Assembly (NCBI GenBank): GCA_030141605.1
Contig: JAQGDQ010000008.1
Location: 570,501 to 634,500, forward strand
DNA from: Tubiluchus corallicola
Taxonomy: Eukaryota; Priapulida; Priapulimorpha; Priapulimorphida; Tubiluchidae
Direction: 5' to 3'
Length of the DNA: 64,000 nucleotides
A program made the translations under genes and the position numbers. The notes beneath the pieces are model-generated. The model saw nothing but the letters and a program-made list of their open reading frames with translations. It was not told the origin of the DNA and did no database searches. Of this stretch, positions 12,801-26,986 are shown piece after piece (the first letter of the stretch is position 1; each line of letters opens with the position of its first letter).

Positions 12801-15800
12801 CTTGTACAGTACATTTAACTAAAAAAAGTAATAATATGTGCAGTGTTATTACTGGTACTATCCTGTGTTTGATAAATCGAATGTAATTAAACATGAAATA
12901 TATATGTACTTTAATGAAAAGGAGATTCATTTAAAAATAGAGATAACTGTAAGTGAATCAGCTCTTACCCTTGTGGTCATACTAAGACCTAGCAGAAACA
13001 TGACAAGGCAGCAACCAATCAAGATGAACAATTTCGATCTTTTCCAGCGACGAGTGATATAATGGAACTCATCAGAAATGGCCGTAACAACTGTCTCAAT
13101 CATCACAAACTGAAACAAAGTTTCGGTAAAAAATTAAAAAATACAGAAACAATATTAATCAAATAGTCAGTCCAGTAGAGTTAAGAATCCATGTTCAATT
13201 ACAAAATATCTGAAAAGGTTGTGAATAAAACTGCAAATAAAATTGTGAATTTGATGAAGAGATGACTCTGTATAATTTTCCTACAATTCATTTATGTTTG
13301 GAACTTTATTGGTAATCCTAATTTAAACAGAAAGGACAAAACGACATAGCACATGCATCATGGGATTTACATAACAATACATGATTCCTGAAACTACTAG
13401 TTTGGTTGAAGGGACTGTGACAACTTAAAATAGAAAATTATTTAAAAGGAATCTGTTTCCACCACCCGATAAAACAATTTTGAAAAAATAAGTAAATATA
13501 ACATTACCTGGCTGTCTAAGCCAAGGGTGAGCAACATAAAAAAGAAAAGAACTGCCCATAATGGTGATATCGGCAGTAAACTCAGTGCCTCTGGATAAAC
13601 AACAAAGGCAAGACCAGGACCTGAAAAACACGCAATAAAAATTCAATTGAATTTATGCGGTGCATTCACTAAACTAACAAACCAGAAAACAGACTAAACT
13701 GCACATTTAAAAATAAATTACCAAAAATATGTTATTAAATTTTGCATTTTTTCTTTTTTTCTTTTTGTTTATGCAATTCGCAATCCTGCAAGCTGGCATC
13801 CAGCACTCAACAGCAGGTCCTCCTGAACTTAGACAGTCGTGGCAAAATCGGAACCTGGCAAATTAACAAGGTTATAGCACAAAGATAAGCCACCGAACTA
13901 GCATAAGTATCCTATCTTTATCTGGAAGTACATACATCTTTTTATGCAGTAAAGAGCTAGAATCAGTACAGCAACTGAAACCACCACGAGTGAGAACTGA
14001 AACCACCTCGGCGAGTCAAGCTCAATTCATAAAAAGCATAGACTGAACTATTATTGCATTTTAGAGCACTTCTGTGACCATGTAGAACAAAGACTTGCTC
14101 TTCTAGTCTGATACCAGAGCAAGTACCAAAGTTTCTTCAAGTAGCACTCACAAAATCAATGCTCAGCTGCTTCCTTCTACAAAAGGTCTCTTACAATTTA
14201 AAGAACAAAAGGTGGAATATATCAGCTTAGTTCCATTACATGGATATAATCCCCTAACATACCTGAAGCTACTACATCTTTGACCTCTACTTTTGCCACA
14301 TGTGCCATATTGCCCACAACCGAGAAGACCACGAAACCAGCAAATACGCTTGTCCCACTGTTAATTAATGGCACCATGTATGAATCTCTGAAATACAAAA
14401 ATGAGACGATTACAATGCTGCAACGCTGCTTTTTACAGTTTATCAAGCTTATTCCAACATGCAAAAAATCCTTGCTACAAAACCTGCTTCTTTAGTGAAT
14501 GAAACCTGACACAAGGTGGCATTCACTAAAGAAGAAACAATGTTTGCTGAAACTGCACATCAGTCTCTTTCTTCAACAATCACAGCAATAACACATTATA
14601 ATGAAAACTACATTATATGTAAATATGCATCACCATTCAACATTATTACCACGATAATAGCGAACAGAAATTGCTAATCAAGGAAAGATTAGCAATTTTT
14701 CAAAGTAAAACAATTTTTAAGACACATCCGTTCCGCTAACTCTGTTAAAATAATTGGTAATTGAAAGTGGTTCTGTATAGTATATTGTTACCATCAAACA
14801 ATTTTCAAATTTTCCATTGCATAATTTATCCATATAAGTAAACACACGGCACACATTGTTTTAAGCTTTTCAACTATTATCAACCACTTCTGAGAATATT
14901 AGTTTCACCAACCGATAATGAAAAAGACACACCGTAACACATTGTTCCGGAATCTGTTATATGAAGCCATTGTTATCAAACCACCCCAACCAGGTCCCAA
15001 TGAGTAAAATATTTGTATGCAGGCTTCACCCCATACCTAAAAATGTAAACTTGCATTAATTAAACACTAATTCACGAAAAACTGATTAAAGACATCGGAA
15101 ATTGCAGCATTACGACTCTAACCTTCTAGGATCAGACAATGAACTGGCAGAAGTGTCACAGCCATGTTCTGATAGATATGCGTCCTTCAGCAGTGAGGTA
15201 AGTAACCAGAAGCAATAAAGTGATTAAAACCATTCAGAGCAATTACTGAACAGGCAGTCACCAATCCATTTACTGACCAACTCCTAACTAGGTACTTACC
15301 ATGACCACTTGACTATTACTCTCAAACTCTAAACTAAAGAAAATAATATAAAATGCCAAAAAATAACAGATGGATATTATCTATGGCACATGCTTTTAAA
15401 TCCATAATATGCAACTCTCCAAAAAGCGAAAATCATTGGACAACCCAAATGGAAAATTTTGGCAAACAACTCAAATCCTCCATGAAGAATGTAAACAGAG
15501 CCAGATTGTGCATTAGCAAACAATTGGTGAAAGGAATGGCTACTAATCTCAGCTGACAAGCGAAGTGGAACAAGTGAGAGTCATAAAAATTTCCCTTCTG
15601 GGGGACAAGTGTTTGCACAGTAGCTGCAGACCTTGGAAGATGCCAAAAAGCAGCAAGAACTAGACAAAAGCAAAAATTACACTTTCCTGGAAGCAGCCTA
15701 TTTAGGAATAACAAAGTTAATAAGTTCTTTTCCTAGTCACGGATCCTACCAGAGACAGCCACACCTTAACTTTCTTGAAACTAGTACCCTAAAATTGCAG

Positions 15801-18800
15801 TCCATCCCTCATGCTACCCTATGATAAGTAATGCTAACCTGTAATGCTGGTGCTATTAAAAATTCGAACCTGTTCTGGTGAGATTTAAAGCAATATCAAT
15901 TAAAATGTTTTATCGAAACATAACAGGCATTATGAGAACCGTTCAAGGTCAACTAAAAAACCATTAGTTCGTAAGCAAGGAAGGAAATTTTTTAAGCGTA
16001 TTCAGGAAACCGAATTCCTATTGGAAGACTGACAGACACATTTGAAAGTTTTGTTCAAATCATTGAAAGTCTATAGGACAAAATAAAACTTTAAAGAGTC
16101 AAGAAAAAATTAACAACTTACAAAGAACAATGCAAAACTGCCATTACTAACATACTTAAACCTACAATCCAAGGCACACGAGATGAGAGACACCATAATC
16201 CATTTTACTGTACATAGCCCATAGCCATCCTGCTATTGAATTCCTAATACCTCATTGAAATGCAAAGCACATCACAAAACAAGGAACATAATTATTATAA
16301 ACTTCATACTAGGCAAGCAATTTCATCAGCGTGACTGGATCTAATACGACTCGTAAAAACAATAATAAGATATCGAGCAGAAAACCTGAAGAAATCAAGC
16401 GGAAGTTAATCAAAATTTGTAGTTAATGCGTGATTATGAAAGCGTACTAATCAGCTATTCACATTCTAAAACAAAGATTTACTAACTATTTACCATTCCC
16501 AGCTAAAATTTTTAATAAAGGATAAAGTGCAGTAATGTTGCAGTGTAATTTGCATTTTCACTAACACATGCGGAAGATTTCTGTCATTAGACAATCGTAC
16601 CTAACAGTGACTTCATCCTTAACTGCATTCATGGACAGTTAACTAAGTTTTTAAGTTTACAATTAGAAGCACTAAAAATTATATTCATTGAAAAATGTAT
16701 AAAGTCCAAAATAAGTCAGTTTAAAGAAAAGCCTCTTTATATTACCTTACTCGTGGCACAGAAACAAGTTACTTAACAAAATTCATTTACAGTACAACGG
16801 AGGCAATATAAAAGCAGAAGCTGCTAGTGCAGCCAAACAACCATATCTAATGCATCCAGTAGCTTTTCTTATTAAAAAAAAATAAATACCTTGTAATCTT
16901 TTAGTAAAGTAAAGTTTGGCTTGAGGTAGAACTTGACCCCCGCTGCAGCACCGGGTAATGTGACCCCACGTATGAGCAGTACAAGCAAGATGACGTACGG
17001 AAACGTGGCAGTGAAGTATACAACCTACAACGAGAAGTACGTGCACCACTTCAATATACTTTGCAGTGACCTTCTGACAACTAATTTACAGTTTATAAGT
17101 TCGTAAAATCAAAAGTAGTGAAAGTGAGTATAATCAAAAACTTTGGAAAAAATTGTCAAAGCAATATGTACACGAAAATTTAAATTTCCACAAAAAGTAC
17201 ACTTTAAATTTTCCCAAATAATGTGAAAAGTCATGATATTTTAAAGAAAACTCATACACATTCACTGAACACTTTCAGTACTTTTATATAAAAAAGTGAA
17301 ATGATGCTTCAAAATCTAACAATACAATGATTTTATGAAAGAATACAGCAAAGGTTTGTTAAATTTATTCTAGAAACCAACAAAGGAGACAAAATGGCCT
17401 AGCTTTAAAATCTAAACTCATTTACATTTACTAGGTAATTTTCAGTAATAATGCTAACAAGTAAAGCACTAAGAAGAAAATATCAAATAATTATAAATCG
17501 AAATGAAGCTGGCAAAAAATGTTAGTTGAAGGATGCAAACAAAAAATATATAGTAATTGTTAATGGATAAAACCACGCATCAAATAGTAGCCACAAAATA
17601 CAAAATTTGCAGCAAAAATCTAATGAAAAACACCGGATAACTGGGATACCTACAAAACTTTGCTGTACTGCCATCTCTCGTGAATGAAGGCATGCAAAAT
17701 TAACTTATTTGCAAGAATTTCAAAGTAATTAAAATCTGGGATACAATAAATCTGACGACATTCTATAACACATAATTTAAATAAAACGCTATTCGATCAC
17801 TAGTTATGTTACCGGGTGTCGAATGTGGCCGGCACAGCACGGAACGGCATGAGCGTACACACTTCTACAGAACGAGAAACCTCTACAATTGGATCAAATA
17901 CCAGTAAGAGACAATGCGAAATTAATTACGCTGCATAAAACAAATGTTCTTTACAAAAGCTTAAAAATTTTACTAAATCACAATTAACAATTACGCAGAA
18001 ACTGCACAATGTTCAAAATTCATATTACGTCAAATTGCATACTGTATTTGTGAATATTTGACATACGTTTTGACATTAAAAAATCCGCTCGTATTAATTT
18101 TCAGTCACTAACTACAAACTGGTTAGTCTTCAATAATAATAGTACGTGTATAAACATGTATTATCCGTATATTTTTACCACAGATTAAAAAAAAATTACC
18201 ACACCATATAAATAGACTATTCATATTTTTCTTTTCAGATAACTATAATAATTGTTTTTCATCTAAGCACATGTGTAAAAAGCAAGGATAAATCTATAAA
18301 GGGTAATGCCTCAATATGAACAAAATTTTTCAAAAACGATAAAACAAACGGAAAAATTTGAATTTGCAAAGCAACCTTTTATGTTCAAAAATATTACCAA
18401 TACATTCAAGCTGCATTTTCCAACATTAAACTTTCGCAAAACAAAAAAACATAGCATGTTTAAAAAATGCATCAATTACCATAAAAATGACTTGTGTTAG
18501 TTTTAAACCATCACCATGCTAGTTTGATAGACTTAAAGAGAGCCAAGGTTGTAATGGAAACTCAAGCTATATTAAGTACCTTTCCTGAGGATTTAACTCC
18601 TCGGCAAACACAGCAGAATACTATGATCCAAGCAACAGCCAATGCTAGAAACATTTGCCATCTAACGCCATTTGGAGATTCAATGCCGTCCGAGACATCC
18701 AAGATGTAGCGTCTGAAAAAATAAGAATTTGGAAAACAGTAGTACAATAAATATGCTAATCTAAATGAGAGGACACTAAAACACTACAAATAATCATCTA

Positions 18801-21800
18801 AAATCCCCTAACGGGTTGGTGCCAAAGCTTCATTTGGGGTATGAATGCAGCTTCGCTCAACAAGAGAATTAGTGAGGGAGGGGACAATATGAATATTTCT
18901 TGGTGGTTACTCGTCTATTTACTAGTAAGGTTTACCACTGCTTAACTTTCAAATCCCCCGTGACTAATTCCTCCACTCAATATACTCTTTTTGGTATATT
19001 GCTTAAAACACTTTGATCAATTCTCTTGGACTAGCAAAGATTTTTTGGGGCAACAGAAAATGTTCGGAACACGATGATATCAGTGGAATGTTTGCACCTG
19101 CACCTGTTTTGCTCAATATTATTGAAAATATTAAATTATTTAAACAAGTGCTAAGGCCCTTCAATGTAGGACAACAGGCGAGTAGTCACAGTGTTTGTTT
19201 TCTGTACAATTATGCAATGCTGGACCCGACCAGTAATTGGATTCATGACCACAGGATCAGTTACCACATTCCTGCTGGCAGCTAACGTGGCTAACACACT
19301 GTTATTCATCTTAGGCTTAAAAAATTATCTATTGAAACGAGCAGAGTTTTGGCCTGCCACAACCACTAGTAGCAAGTCGTACCATTCAGTGCTGGATTCT
19401 GGCTTGTGCTTAAAAAATTATCTATTGAAACGAGCGGAGTTTTGGCCTGCCACAACCACTAGTAGTAAGTCGTACCATTCAGTGCTGGATTCTGGCTTGC
19501 GCTTAAAAAATTATCTATTGAAACGAGCAGAGTTTTGGCCTGCCACAACCACTAGTAGTAAGTCGTACCATTCAGTGCTGGATTCTGGCTTGCGCTTAAA
19601 AAATTATCTATTGAAACTAGGAGAGTTTTGGCCTGCCACAACCACTAGTAGTAAGTCGTACCATTCAGTGCTGGATTCTGGCTTGCGCTTAAAAAATTAT
19701 CTATTGAATCGAGGAGAGTTTTGGCCTGCCACTACCACTAGTAGTAAGTCGTACCCCACTCAGCGCTGGATTGTGGCTTGCCTAGTGTTGAAATGAAGAC
19801 ATTACCATTAACAAGACTAAACCATCACGTTTTTTGGCTTTGGCCTTTGACCATTCGAACCAAACCTGTGCCAAGATTAATCTGTTCTTCTATTTTGATT
19901 TTGAGACTTTTTAACTTTGTGGCCTTGGTCTTTGACCTTTTCAACGAAAAATCAAGGGTTTCCAGCTTTTACTCAGACACATTCCTGCACTATGTTTGAT
20001 GATTATAACTTGGTGTGATTATACCAAATTTGATATCTTTGTGTGGACAGACACACAAACTATAAAATGATACTAAACATCCCATTTACACTTCAGGTAC
20101 TGTGAGCATGGATACAAACAAATATTACCAAACAGATATGTATTTGTCAACGACTAGACCTCGACACCATCTGATTAGGAAGCTGGAGATCCTGGAGGAA
20201 GAGCTATAAAACGCATTTGCAAGTGAGGAAAAAAACAACTATTTCTCGCTTTAGTTTCTAGAAAAAACTATTTCTTACTCCCAAAACTCTTCAGATGGTG
20301 TCCTCGGCTTGACGGTCGTATTCGTAAAAGCGTCAAAAAATGTTTTATTTTCTCCAGAAGTGCGGTCCAAACAGTATATGGAGTTCCACCAGTTTCCACA
20401 GGTCTTCCATGGCACATCTCTAGCAAATGACTTATACATGTAAAACAGCGACCATGATAGAATGATGTTGTAGTACACGCACAGCACTGACGTGACGACT
20501 ACAGTTCCAATACCTACACCTACAACAACAGAATAAAATTATATTCCTTCTATTATTAATGAGTAACTGAACAATAGGGAAGAAAACCAAAACTGCAGTA
20601 ATAGCAAGTATATTTCATCAGGATTTTAAGTGTTACTCTATTCAGTTATTTGATAAAAAGAAACAATTATTATTTTCTGATTCACAATACAATTCTCAAG
20701 CCATTAAGGATGAAAGTGAAATTTAGATGATTTACAACTTCACAGCCAAAACAGCCAACCATGAAGATTAAACTTCATCAGAAAAGCTTCTAAGCCATGG
20801 TGCTTCTATCTAATAAACTACTACTAATAGTTTGACAGAGGGAGTTAATAAAGAGGAAAAAATTCTATAATGGGAAAGGAGAACCAGAGCATTTTAAAAG
20901 GACAAGATTTATGCTCTCTATGAAACCCTATCAACATGAACTAATCAGGCCTCTAAGTAACATCATAATGCACAATGAGGTACATTACTTGAAATATTTA
21001 ATACTAATGTTACTGCGCTTCATTGAGCCAACAAAAATATAACAAAATGTCAAAACACCTGAATAAAAAAGAGAAAAATTTGAAATAAATAACAGCAACA
21101 TCAACATACATGAACAATTAAACATACCTTTAAAAATTGGTGCTAATCGCCATATTTCTATTGCACCACAGCTGGAAAACTGGCCAATAGCAGTTTCCAT
21201 GAAAAACAATGGAATGCCGCAAACGAACAGTGCGAACATGTATGGAATAAGAAATGCACCTAGGAAAAAAATTATTGGTAACAAACGATTTAATGAAATA
21301 TCATGTTCAATAATAAAATTTCTGATCACTGAATGAAGTTAAGTAATGCTGAGGTTGATCAGTAATGAAAGACCTGGTTGAAGAACGACGCATCACATCC
21401 AAACACATACCTGTTGGAATGATGTCTCGATAATTAATTGAATAGGTGCTGAATACCAGCTTGCATAGTGTGTATAAAAAGTCGTCACTGGACTACCAAT
21501 GCCCCCAGGAGATTAGTTCAATGTCAAAAACAATTTTCTCAGATTTGAGATAGTAAAACTAACACGGGTATCCTCAAAATGTATGAGTGCTGAACAAACT
21601 AAATAACTAAAGGCAATTTTCATGAACAGTCACTCATCGATTTACAAATCAGACTTCATGGCATTTAACTATCATAGTCAAGCACTCAGGGTGACCATCA
21701 TTACTCTAACAAATAACATAAATGTGTCCCATAAAGATCAATACTATACATATTAGTGATATGAATGTATTTGGAAAAAAATTGTGTGGACAACAAATAC

Positions 21801-24601
21801 CATTTTTCGAGATCAAGGTCAAAAATTTACAAGAAATGTACTTTGATGGGAGACGGAATTGAAGTACAGTAGGTGAAATCCTATCAACAGTTTAACATGA
21901 TGTCCTTCTATACCACTTTGCCATCAACTGTCACCTAATTTGCTAGGTATCTCTTTGAAAACTCAACCATCGTTTAAATATGCGCAATTTGACCAGTTCA
22001 AGCAAACGCTTGCGGGTATGCATTTATTGTACCAAGGTCAATTTACTGCTGAGCTAAAATATACACCAGCATCCAACTAAGAAACTTTGACTTAGTAGTA
22101 CCACTTGTAATATTTTGTTCCACAGTGTCAGGGTGTAACTGTGGCAACTAGCGCAAAGTGGCGCTACAGTCTCAAAAAATAATAATCTATTGAAGCTAAA
22201 TATGCGCGGTAATAAAAAGATAAAGTGATTACAGCAAGTTTCGCTTTTTCACTTTCACGGCTGGAAGTCTGTAAAACTGACATCAGCAATCACAGACATC
22301 GTAAACTCTCTTATCTTTGTGAAAATGTAATGATGTGATTTCAAATATGTAGATGTGACCAAACTATATTGTTTAATTTTTGTAAACAACTCGCAACTTG
22401 ATGGCAGAACATATTACACAGATTGGTGTGGTTGAACCGGGTTCTGGCTAATTATTAATGATACCTCTACGATACGACAGTAAATCGGCTAAGACGGTTT
22501 AGTCACATTCAGATGCGAATACATCCTTCCTCAACACAAAAACGTCAGAGCAATATGTCATGTGAAACAACACAAAGGCAGTTTCCCGGCGAACACCCAC
22601 CCATTTTTCAAGCAGACCTGACACTCCGCAACTTTGCAACCAAACATGCATGAACAGCACTGCGGGTGTCTAGACGAATGCAGAAGTTTATCATCTTTTC
22701 ATTCCGGAAAGCAATCAAGGATTACGCCCATGAACCCAAAGCAATCAAGGATTACGCCCATGAACCCAACATCAGCGACCAAGGTTTGTTTAATTGGGCC
22801 TGAGATTAGTGTCAAAGGCAACACACGTTAGCAGATGCCGGCGGGCTGTACAGAACCGGAGTATTGAAAGAATGAATCGTCTTTAGAAATTATTCTAAAG
22901 TCTTGTAGTATTTCATTTGCAAGATTGGAAGGGAAGGAAAAACTGAAAACTTAGGGGGGTGCATAACCGTACAAGATTCAGCACAACTATATTTAAATTT
23001 ATAAAAAAACAATAGTTATCAATGTGAGCTCTAGTAACAAAAAGAAAATCATTTTATTTGCAAATGTAAACTGGATCCATTGATTGATCTGGCAAACATC
23101 TGGATACGAACATAAAAACAGAAATGTTTCACAAAGTTTTGCAGCCCCTGCTAGTAACTTCCTAAACAAATTCATTCACGTAAAATCACTTATCAAAAAC
23201 ACGTAAAATCCCTATCATAAACAAGCACGTGCGAGAACTTTAAAATCAAATCATTTAACGTAAACAAGTAGCCCGGGGATAGATTTATTTATAAGGATAA
23301 GTTTCAAACTCAAAAGCTTTAAAAACCAAGTTGCAAAATGACGATTTCAAGCGGATAAAGTTACAGGAGTCACGTTAGTGTTGCACGCATTACCAAATAC
23401 CAATACAATTTTTTACGTTTATAAGTAGGTTAAGTTTGGCTGTGATCTAGGCGGATGATGAGGTTAAATAGAAACACACTCTTGCTGGGTAAATGTACGT
23501 CAACAGTTGCCTCGTTTTTCTTTCTGTACTTGAAAGACTAGCAAAAATGCCGTCAGCTCAATGCATACTACTGTACAAGATGGAAAATGTCACGCTTAAC
23601 GTCAGGATTTTTTCTCTTGAAACAGACCTACTTGGTATGAGTTACGCGGGCGAAAGAGCGTCTATTTCTGGCATTGCCTAGTTTTAATACGCATGCACGT
23701 ATATAGAATGTCCATCAGTGATACTGTGACCACGAGGGGGGGGGGGGCATTCTTGTAAACACTACGTCACAATTGCTGTAACACAACGTCCACATTACAC
23801 GATTACGTGATTTACACGACTATATTATACCTATTAGGTTTTTAAAATTTTCTTAGCCAACATGAGCCGCATGGAGTCTTTCATGTTACGAACACCGACA
23901 TACTGCAGTTGTTTCAGTTCTCATTCAATAATTACATTAAACACCAACCGTTTTTTTTTCAAAAAAAGTAAAAATAGAAACTGAAATCACTGCATCGATC
24001 CTTTATAGTTTAACAGAACATATACAGCAATACTCAACATCAAACACAATAAACCTTGATTAAATGAACACGTCCCTAAATCTTGCTACATCAAAACTAA
24101 TATTATACACTACAAGCATTTATACAGGTGCTATAAAACACCCTACTATCAATAGCAAGTTGTGTTTCAAGTGGTGTTGATAATGGCCAAAACGGTTATA
24201 TTTTCAAAATAGTTAAAAATTAATAGTGTCTTTCTCGTCAACAATTTAAATACACCACAACATGGTTAAAGCTCTTTAATAACTCTTTATTACTCTTTAA
24301 TAAAATTATTAAACTAATAAATGCAACAAATATCTTGCTTACCTCCGCCATTACGAAAGCAAAGATATGGAAATCTCCACACATTGCCAATGCCGACAGC
24401 ATATCCGACACAACTCAAAAAGAAGTCCAACTTCCCCGACCAGTTACCCCTCTCCTTGTTTTCGTCTGTTTTGTCTACACCCCAATCCAGTTCCTCGCTC
24501 GACTGCCCCAGTGCTGCACTTCCATTTTGCATATTAGACTTTTCGTCTCTCTCCGATAATGGAATTCCATTCTCAACTTGTTTTTCTTTGTCAACTGTCA
24601 T
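9870..24601 (-). CDS. SLC6 family Na+/Cl--dependent transporter, amino-acid (GlyT/ATB0,+-like) type, complete, 13 exons
   Basis: Plasma-membrane symporter that moves a small amino acid or related solute with Na+ and Cl-. Exons in gene order: 24343-24601, 21128-21259, 20279-20513, 18580-18712, 16890-17024, 14933-15036, 14263-14387, 13508-13620, 12969-13109, 12124-12223, 10764-10876, 10337-10504, 9870-10103. All phases agree, giving 663 aa, normal for SLC6. An acidic N-terminus of about 50 residues precedes TM1, which has [15 protein letters not shown] (residues 66-80). TM2 has [14 protein letters not shown]. The second outer loop has the paired cysteines C169 and C178 and N-glycosylation sequons NKT and NTT. 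TM6 has YSLGPGWGG (309-317), TM8 has LGLDSQF, and after TM12 comes the GlyT/proline-type GWGPAVEP tail. The TM1 position that is Asp in monoamine carriers is Gly here, so an amino-acid-type substrate is expected, but the exact substrate cannot be read. ATG at 24601 is the only in-frame start near TM1. A splice acceptor (about 24648) just upstream suggests a 5'UTR intron. Confidence 0.96.
11716..11775. repeat. 27-bp unit, two tandem copies
   Basis: The unit GTGATAGATTCATTTAAAAA plus TAGCTGC occurs twice in a row in an SLC6 intron. A shorter piece of the unit (GATTCATTTAAAAATAG) recurs at about 12924. This is a small local duplication. Confidence 0.6.
13790..13870 (-). repeat. SINE-like tail copy (GCTGGATTC core), minus orientation
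   Basis: The complement reads GGTTCCGATTTTGCCACGAC, then about 25 bp, then TTGAGTGCTGGATGCCAGCT. This is the same order of blocks (TTTTGGCCTGCCACAAC, then the core) as the tandem array at 19316 and the copies near 29765 and 41120. It lies in an SLC6 intron, with only the tail present. Confidence 0.6.
15180..15300 (-). repeat. 5S-like SINE copy, minus orientation
   Basis: The complement contains TTGGTCAGTAAATGGATTGG, then TGACTGCCTG. This aligns closely with the 5S rRNA intermediate element/box C region (GGTTAGTACTTGGATGGGAG, then ACCGCCTG). A decayed tail (CACTGCTGAAGGACG) may follow. It is in an SLC6 intron. Confidence 0.6.
19226..19780 (+). repeat. SINE-like copy whose tail is amplified into five 93-bp tandem units
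   Basis: A 5S-like block (ACCAGTAATTGGATTCATGA, about 19229-19260) is followed by five head-to-tail 93-bp units starting at 19316, 19409, 19502, 19595 and 19688. Each unit is a 31-bp A-rich linker (starts CTTAAAAAATTATCTATTGA) plus about 62 bp of SINE tail (TTTTGGCCTGCCACAACCAC, then the core CATTCAGTGCTGGATTCTGG). Units differ at only a few bases, so expansion is recent. Because 93 is a multiple of three, one ORF of 201 codons (19191-19796) runs through all copies as a 31-residue repeat. It lies antisense in an SLC6 intron and is not evidence of a protein. Confidence 0.85.
22709..22769. repeat. 30-bp unit, two tandem copies
   Basis: The 30-bp unit beginning AAGCAATCAAGGATTACGCC is present twice, identical, in the first coding intron of the SLC6 gene. 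It is a simple local duplication. Confidence 0.7.
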
Positions 24602-26036
24602 TTTTGCAAAAGTGATAATTTATATTTTTCACTCACTCAGCTTTTCCTAAAAATACGAAACATTTTAATTAATTGAATGTATTACAGAAAGTAACAATTC
24701 ATTCATACAAAACAAACTGGTCATGTACATGTAAACTGCCAAACACTTACTTCTGTCAAAGGCTGAGAAAAATAATGACCAAGCAAATACTAACATTAGC
24801 ATAACAAGACTATACAAGTTGATGCTCAAGTACATAAAGCAACATTAATTAATAGCATTCTTTTTGCAGGCATAATAATATAGTCACTATTATTAATCTT
24901 GAGTATAGGGTACTGCTAGGGTATAGACCAATAAGGCTATAACCACAAGTGACCAAACAGAACTTTTAAATAAAGAGAAATATATATGCGGATGCACTTG
25001 GATCAGGCAGCCTCTCGCTGAGCAGAAAAAAAACAGTATGACCACAGGTATTGGCTTTCTGGATTTTATCAGTGACACGTCTCGTGACAGTCACATAAAC
25101 TGAGACAGCGTTTTTACTTTCAACTAACCTACATCATATATGATGTAAAGCGTTTGAACAAATGCCAACTAATTACTAACGAAAAATGAAAATTGTGAGT
25201 ACGCAGTGGTCCAGTTACATTTAAAAACGTGAGTATTTGTCATTTAAAAGCACAACTAACAAGATTCCCATCAGCCTATCTGTTAAGTAACGCCAACTAA
25301 ATATAGCAACCATTCTAGCACTACATTTATCCAGCTGAACACTGAACAGTAACTAAGCCGAGCCCCTCGTGTGAAAGCCCGTAGTGACCAAGCCCGTCAA
25401 ACCCGTAAAACAACTAATATCCCGAAAACTTATTTTCGCGATTCACCACATTCGAAGGCTGTTGACAGTGACAGTTGTCACAATTCACGTTTTTTTCTGT
25501 AAATTACAATTTACTTCAAGTAAACAGGCGACTGGCAAGATTTTGAATATTTTTCCAAAATATAATACAGTAGTTTGCCAGCACTTACCACACAAACTTG
25601 CGGTAAATAGGCAGAGCGGGCTGTTGAAGGAGTCAGTCATTTGTACATAAAATCAATAATATTTAAAATTAACACAAAAATGTTCATATAATGCGCACCA
25701 CGATTAGCAACTAATGATAAAAATACAGTAAATAGATAGAAAATTTAGAAATCAAATCTTTAGTTGCAAAACGACACCCTTTTCACGGCAGTAATTTTAA
25801 TGTATTCTCACAAGCAACAACTCCAGTCTTTAAAAGTGCGTTTATTCGAACACAAACTCCTCCCACACAGAGCATGAACTTATGAAAATAATATTGTTTT
25901 TGAAGCCAAGCCAGAAAACACTTAGTGAGTACAACGCGTGCTTTTCTTATAAACAACACAAGTTCACTTTTTTTATACACTCCACTCGTCGTAAACGAAG
26001 CCAAACTCAATGTGGACATTCCTAAACACCTTAAAC

Positions 26037-26094
<58 letters not shown>

Positions 26095-26986
26095 GTACGT
26101 AATAGTTAGGTTCACCGACCTAAGAGAATCTTAGTTCTAATAATAACGCAAGGCCAAACGCAGATCCGCCAACAGTAAAGGTCATTTTCCAGTACCATGC
26201 GCACATATTCAGGCTAAGTTACAAAAATTACGACGAATACCAACAGGCAAAAATTATTTTAGTACGGTATAGTCAATTTATTATTATTTTTATGTCAGGT
26301 CAAACATAAATAGTAAAGCACAAGTACAATGCCGCTTGCAGCAAATAATTAACACAATTAAATATCACATTTAAAAACTACAGCTAAATAAAACGCCATG
26401 TTTTAAAAGACCTACGCCGCTTACAATATGCTCCTCTTTTATTATGCAAAGTTAAAACTCTGCAACCTTACTGCCATCAACGAATATTGTACCTTAATCT
26501 CGTCATTTTACAGTTTTCCTTTAACATCAAGCATCAGAAATATCAACCTCGGTAGCACCTCAAGGGCAAAAGAACACTGTAAACAATAATTAATCAGTTT
26601 TGCCTATTTCTGTGATATCTGCGGCACAAACAATTTCAGTTAATTAATACTTGTACGGCGCCCTACATGGATTGTTTTTCTGCCTCGTTTCTGCACCTCC
26701 ACTGGAAAAACACGCAATGACCTACCAATATGTACGAAATAGGGAAAAGTTCGCAAAGAGTTCATATATTCACAGCTGTTAAAAAATCAATTCGTTTAAC
26801 TTGTTATAAATAAGCAAACGGCCGCGAATAGAACCGTGAGGAAATTTTGAAATTATACGGTCAAGGTTAAATAAGACAATAATTTAGCTTACCTAAATCT
26901 TAAACTCATGTGACACCTGTTATTTAACAATAACAAGTAAATATATTTTCTCTCCGTAACCAAACAAAAAGTCCGGTATAAAATAC
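24602..26986. other. SLC6 5' flank and intergenic sequence with a (TA)n microsatellite
   Basis: Upstream of the SLC6 start codon. A minus-strand acceptor (TATTTTTAG, about 24648-24656) suggests a non-coding first exon somewhere upstream, but I cannot place it or a promoter. A pure (TA)26 microsatellite occupies 26041-26092, and the two ORFs across it are artefacts of the repeat. No coding exon is recognised. Confidence 0.5.

Noticed and set aside
19191-19796. 201-codon ORF with 31-residue repeats as a repetitive protein gene
   Set aside because: It is the 93-bp tandem array read in frame. It lies antisense in an SLC6 intron and is built from SINE tail sequence.
24321-24650. Plus-strand ORFs of 74-109 codons at the SLC6 first exon
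   Set aside because: They are antisense shadows of the SLC6 N-terminal exon, which matches the family and splices in frame.
25783-26134. ORFs with YIYIYI runs on both strands at 26.0 kb
   Set aside because: They arise from the (TA)26 microsatellite.
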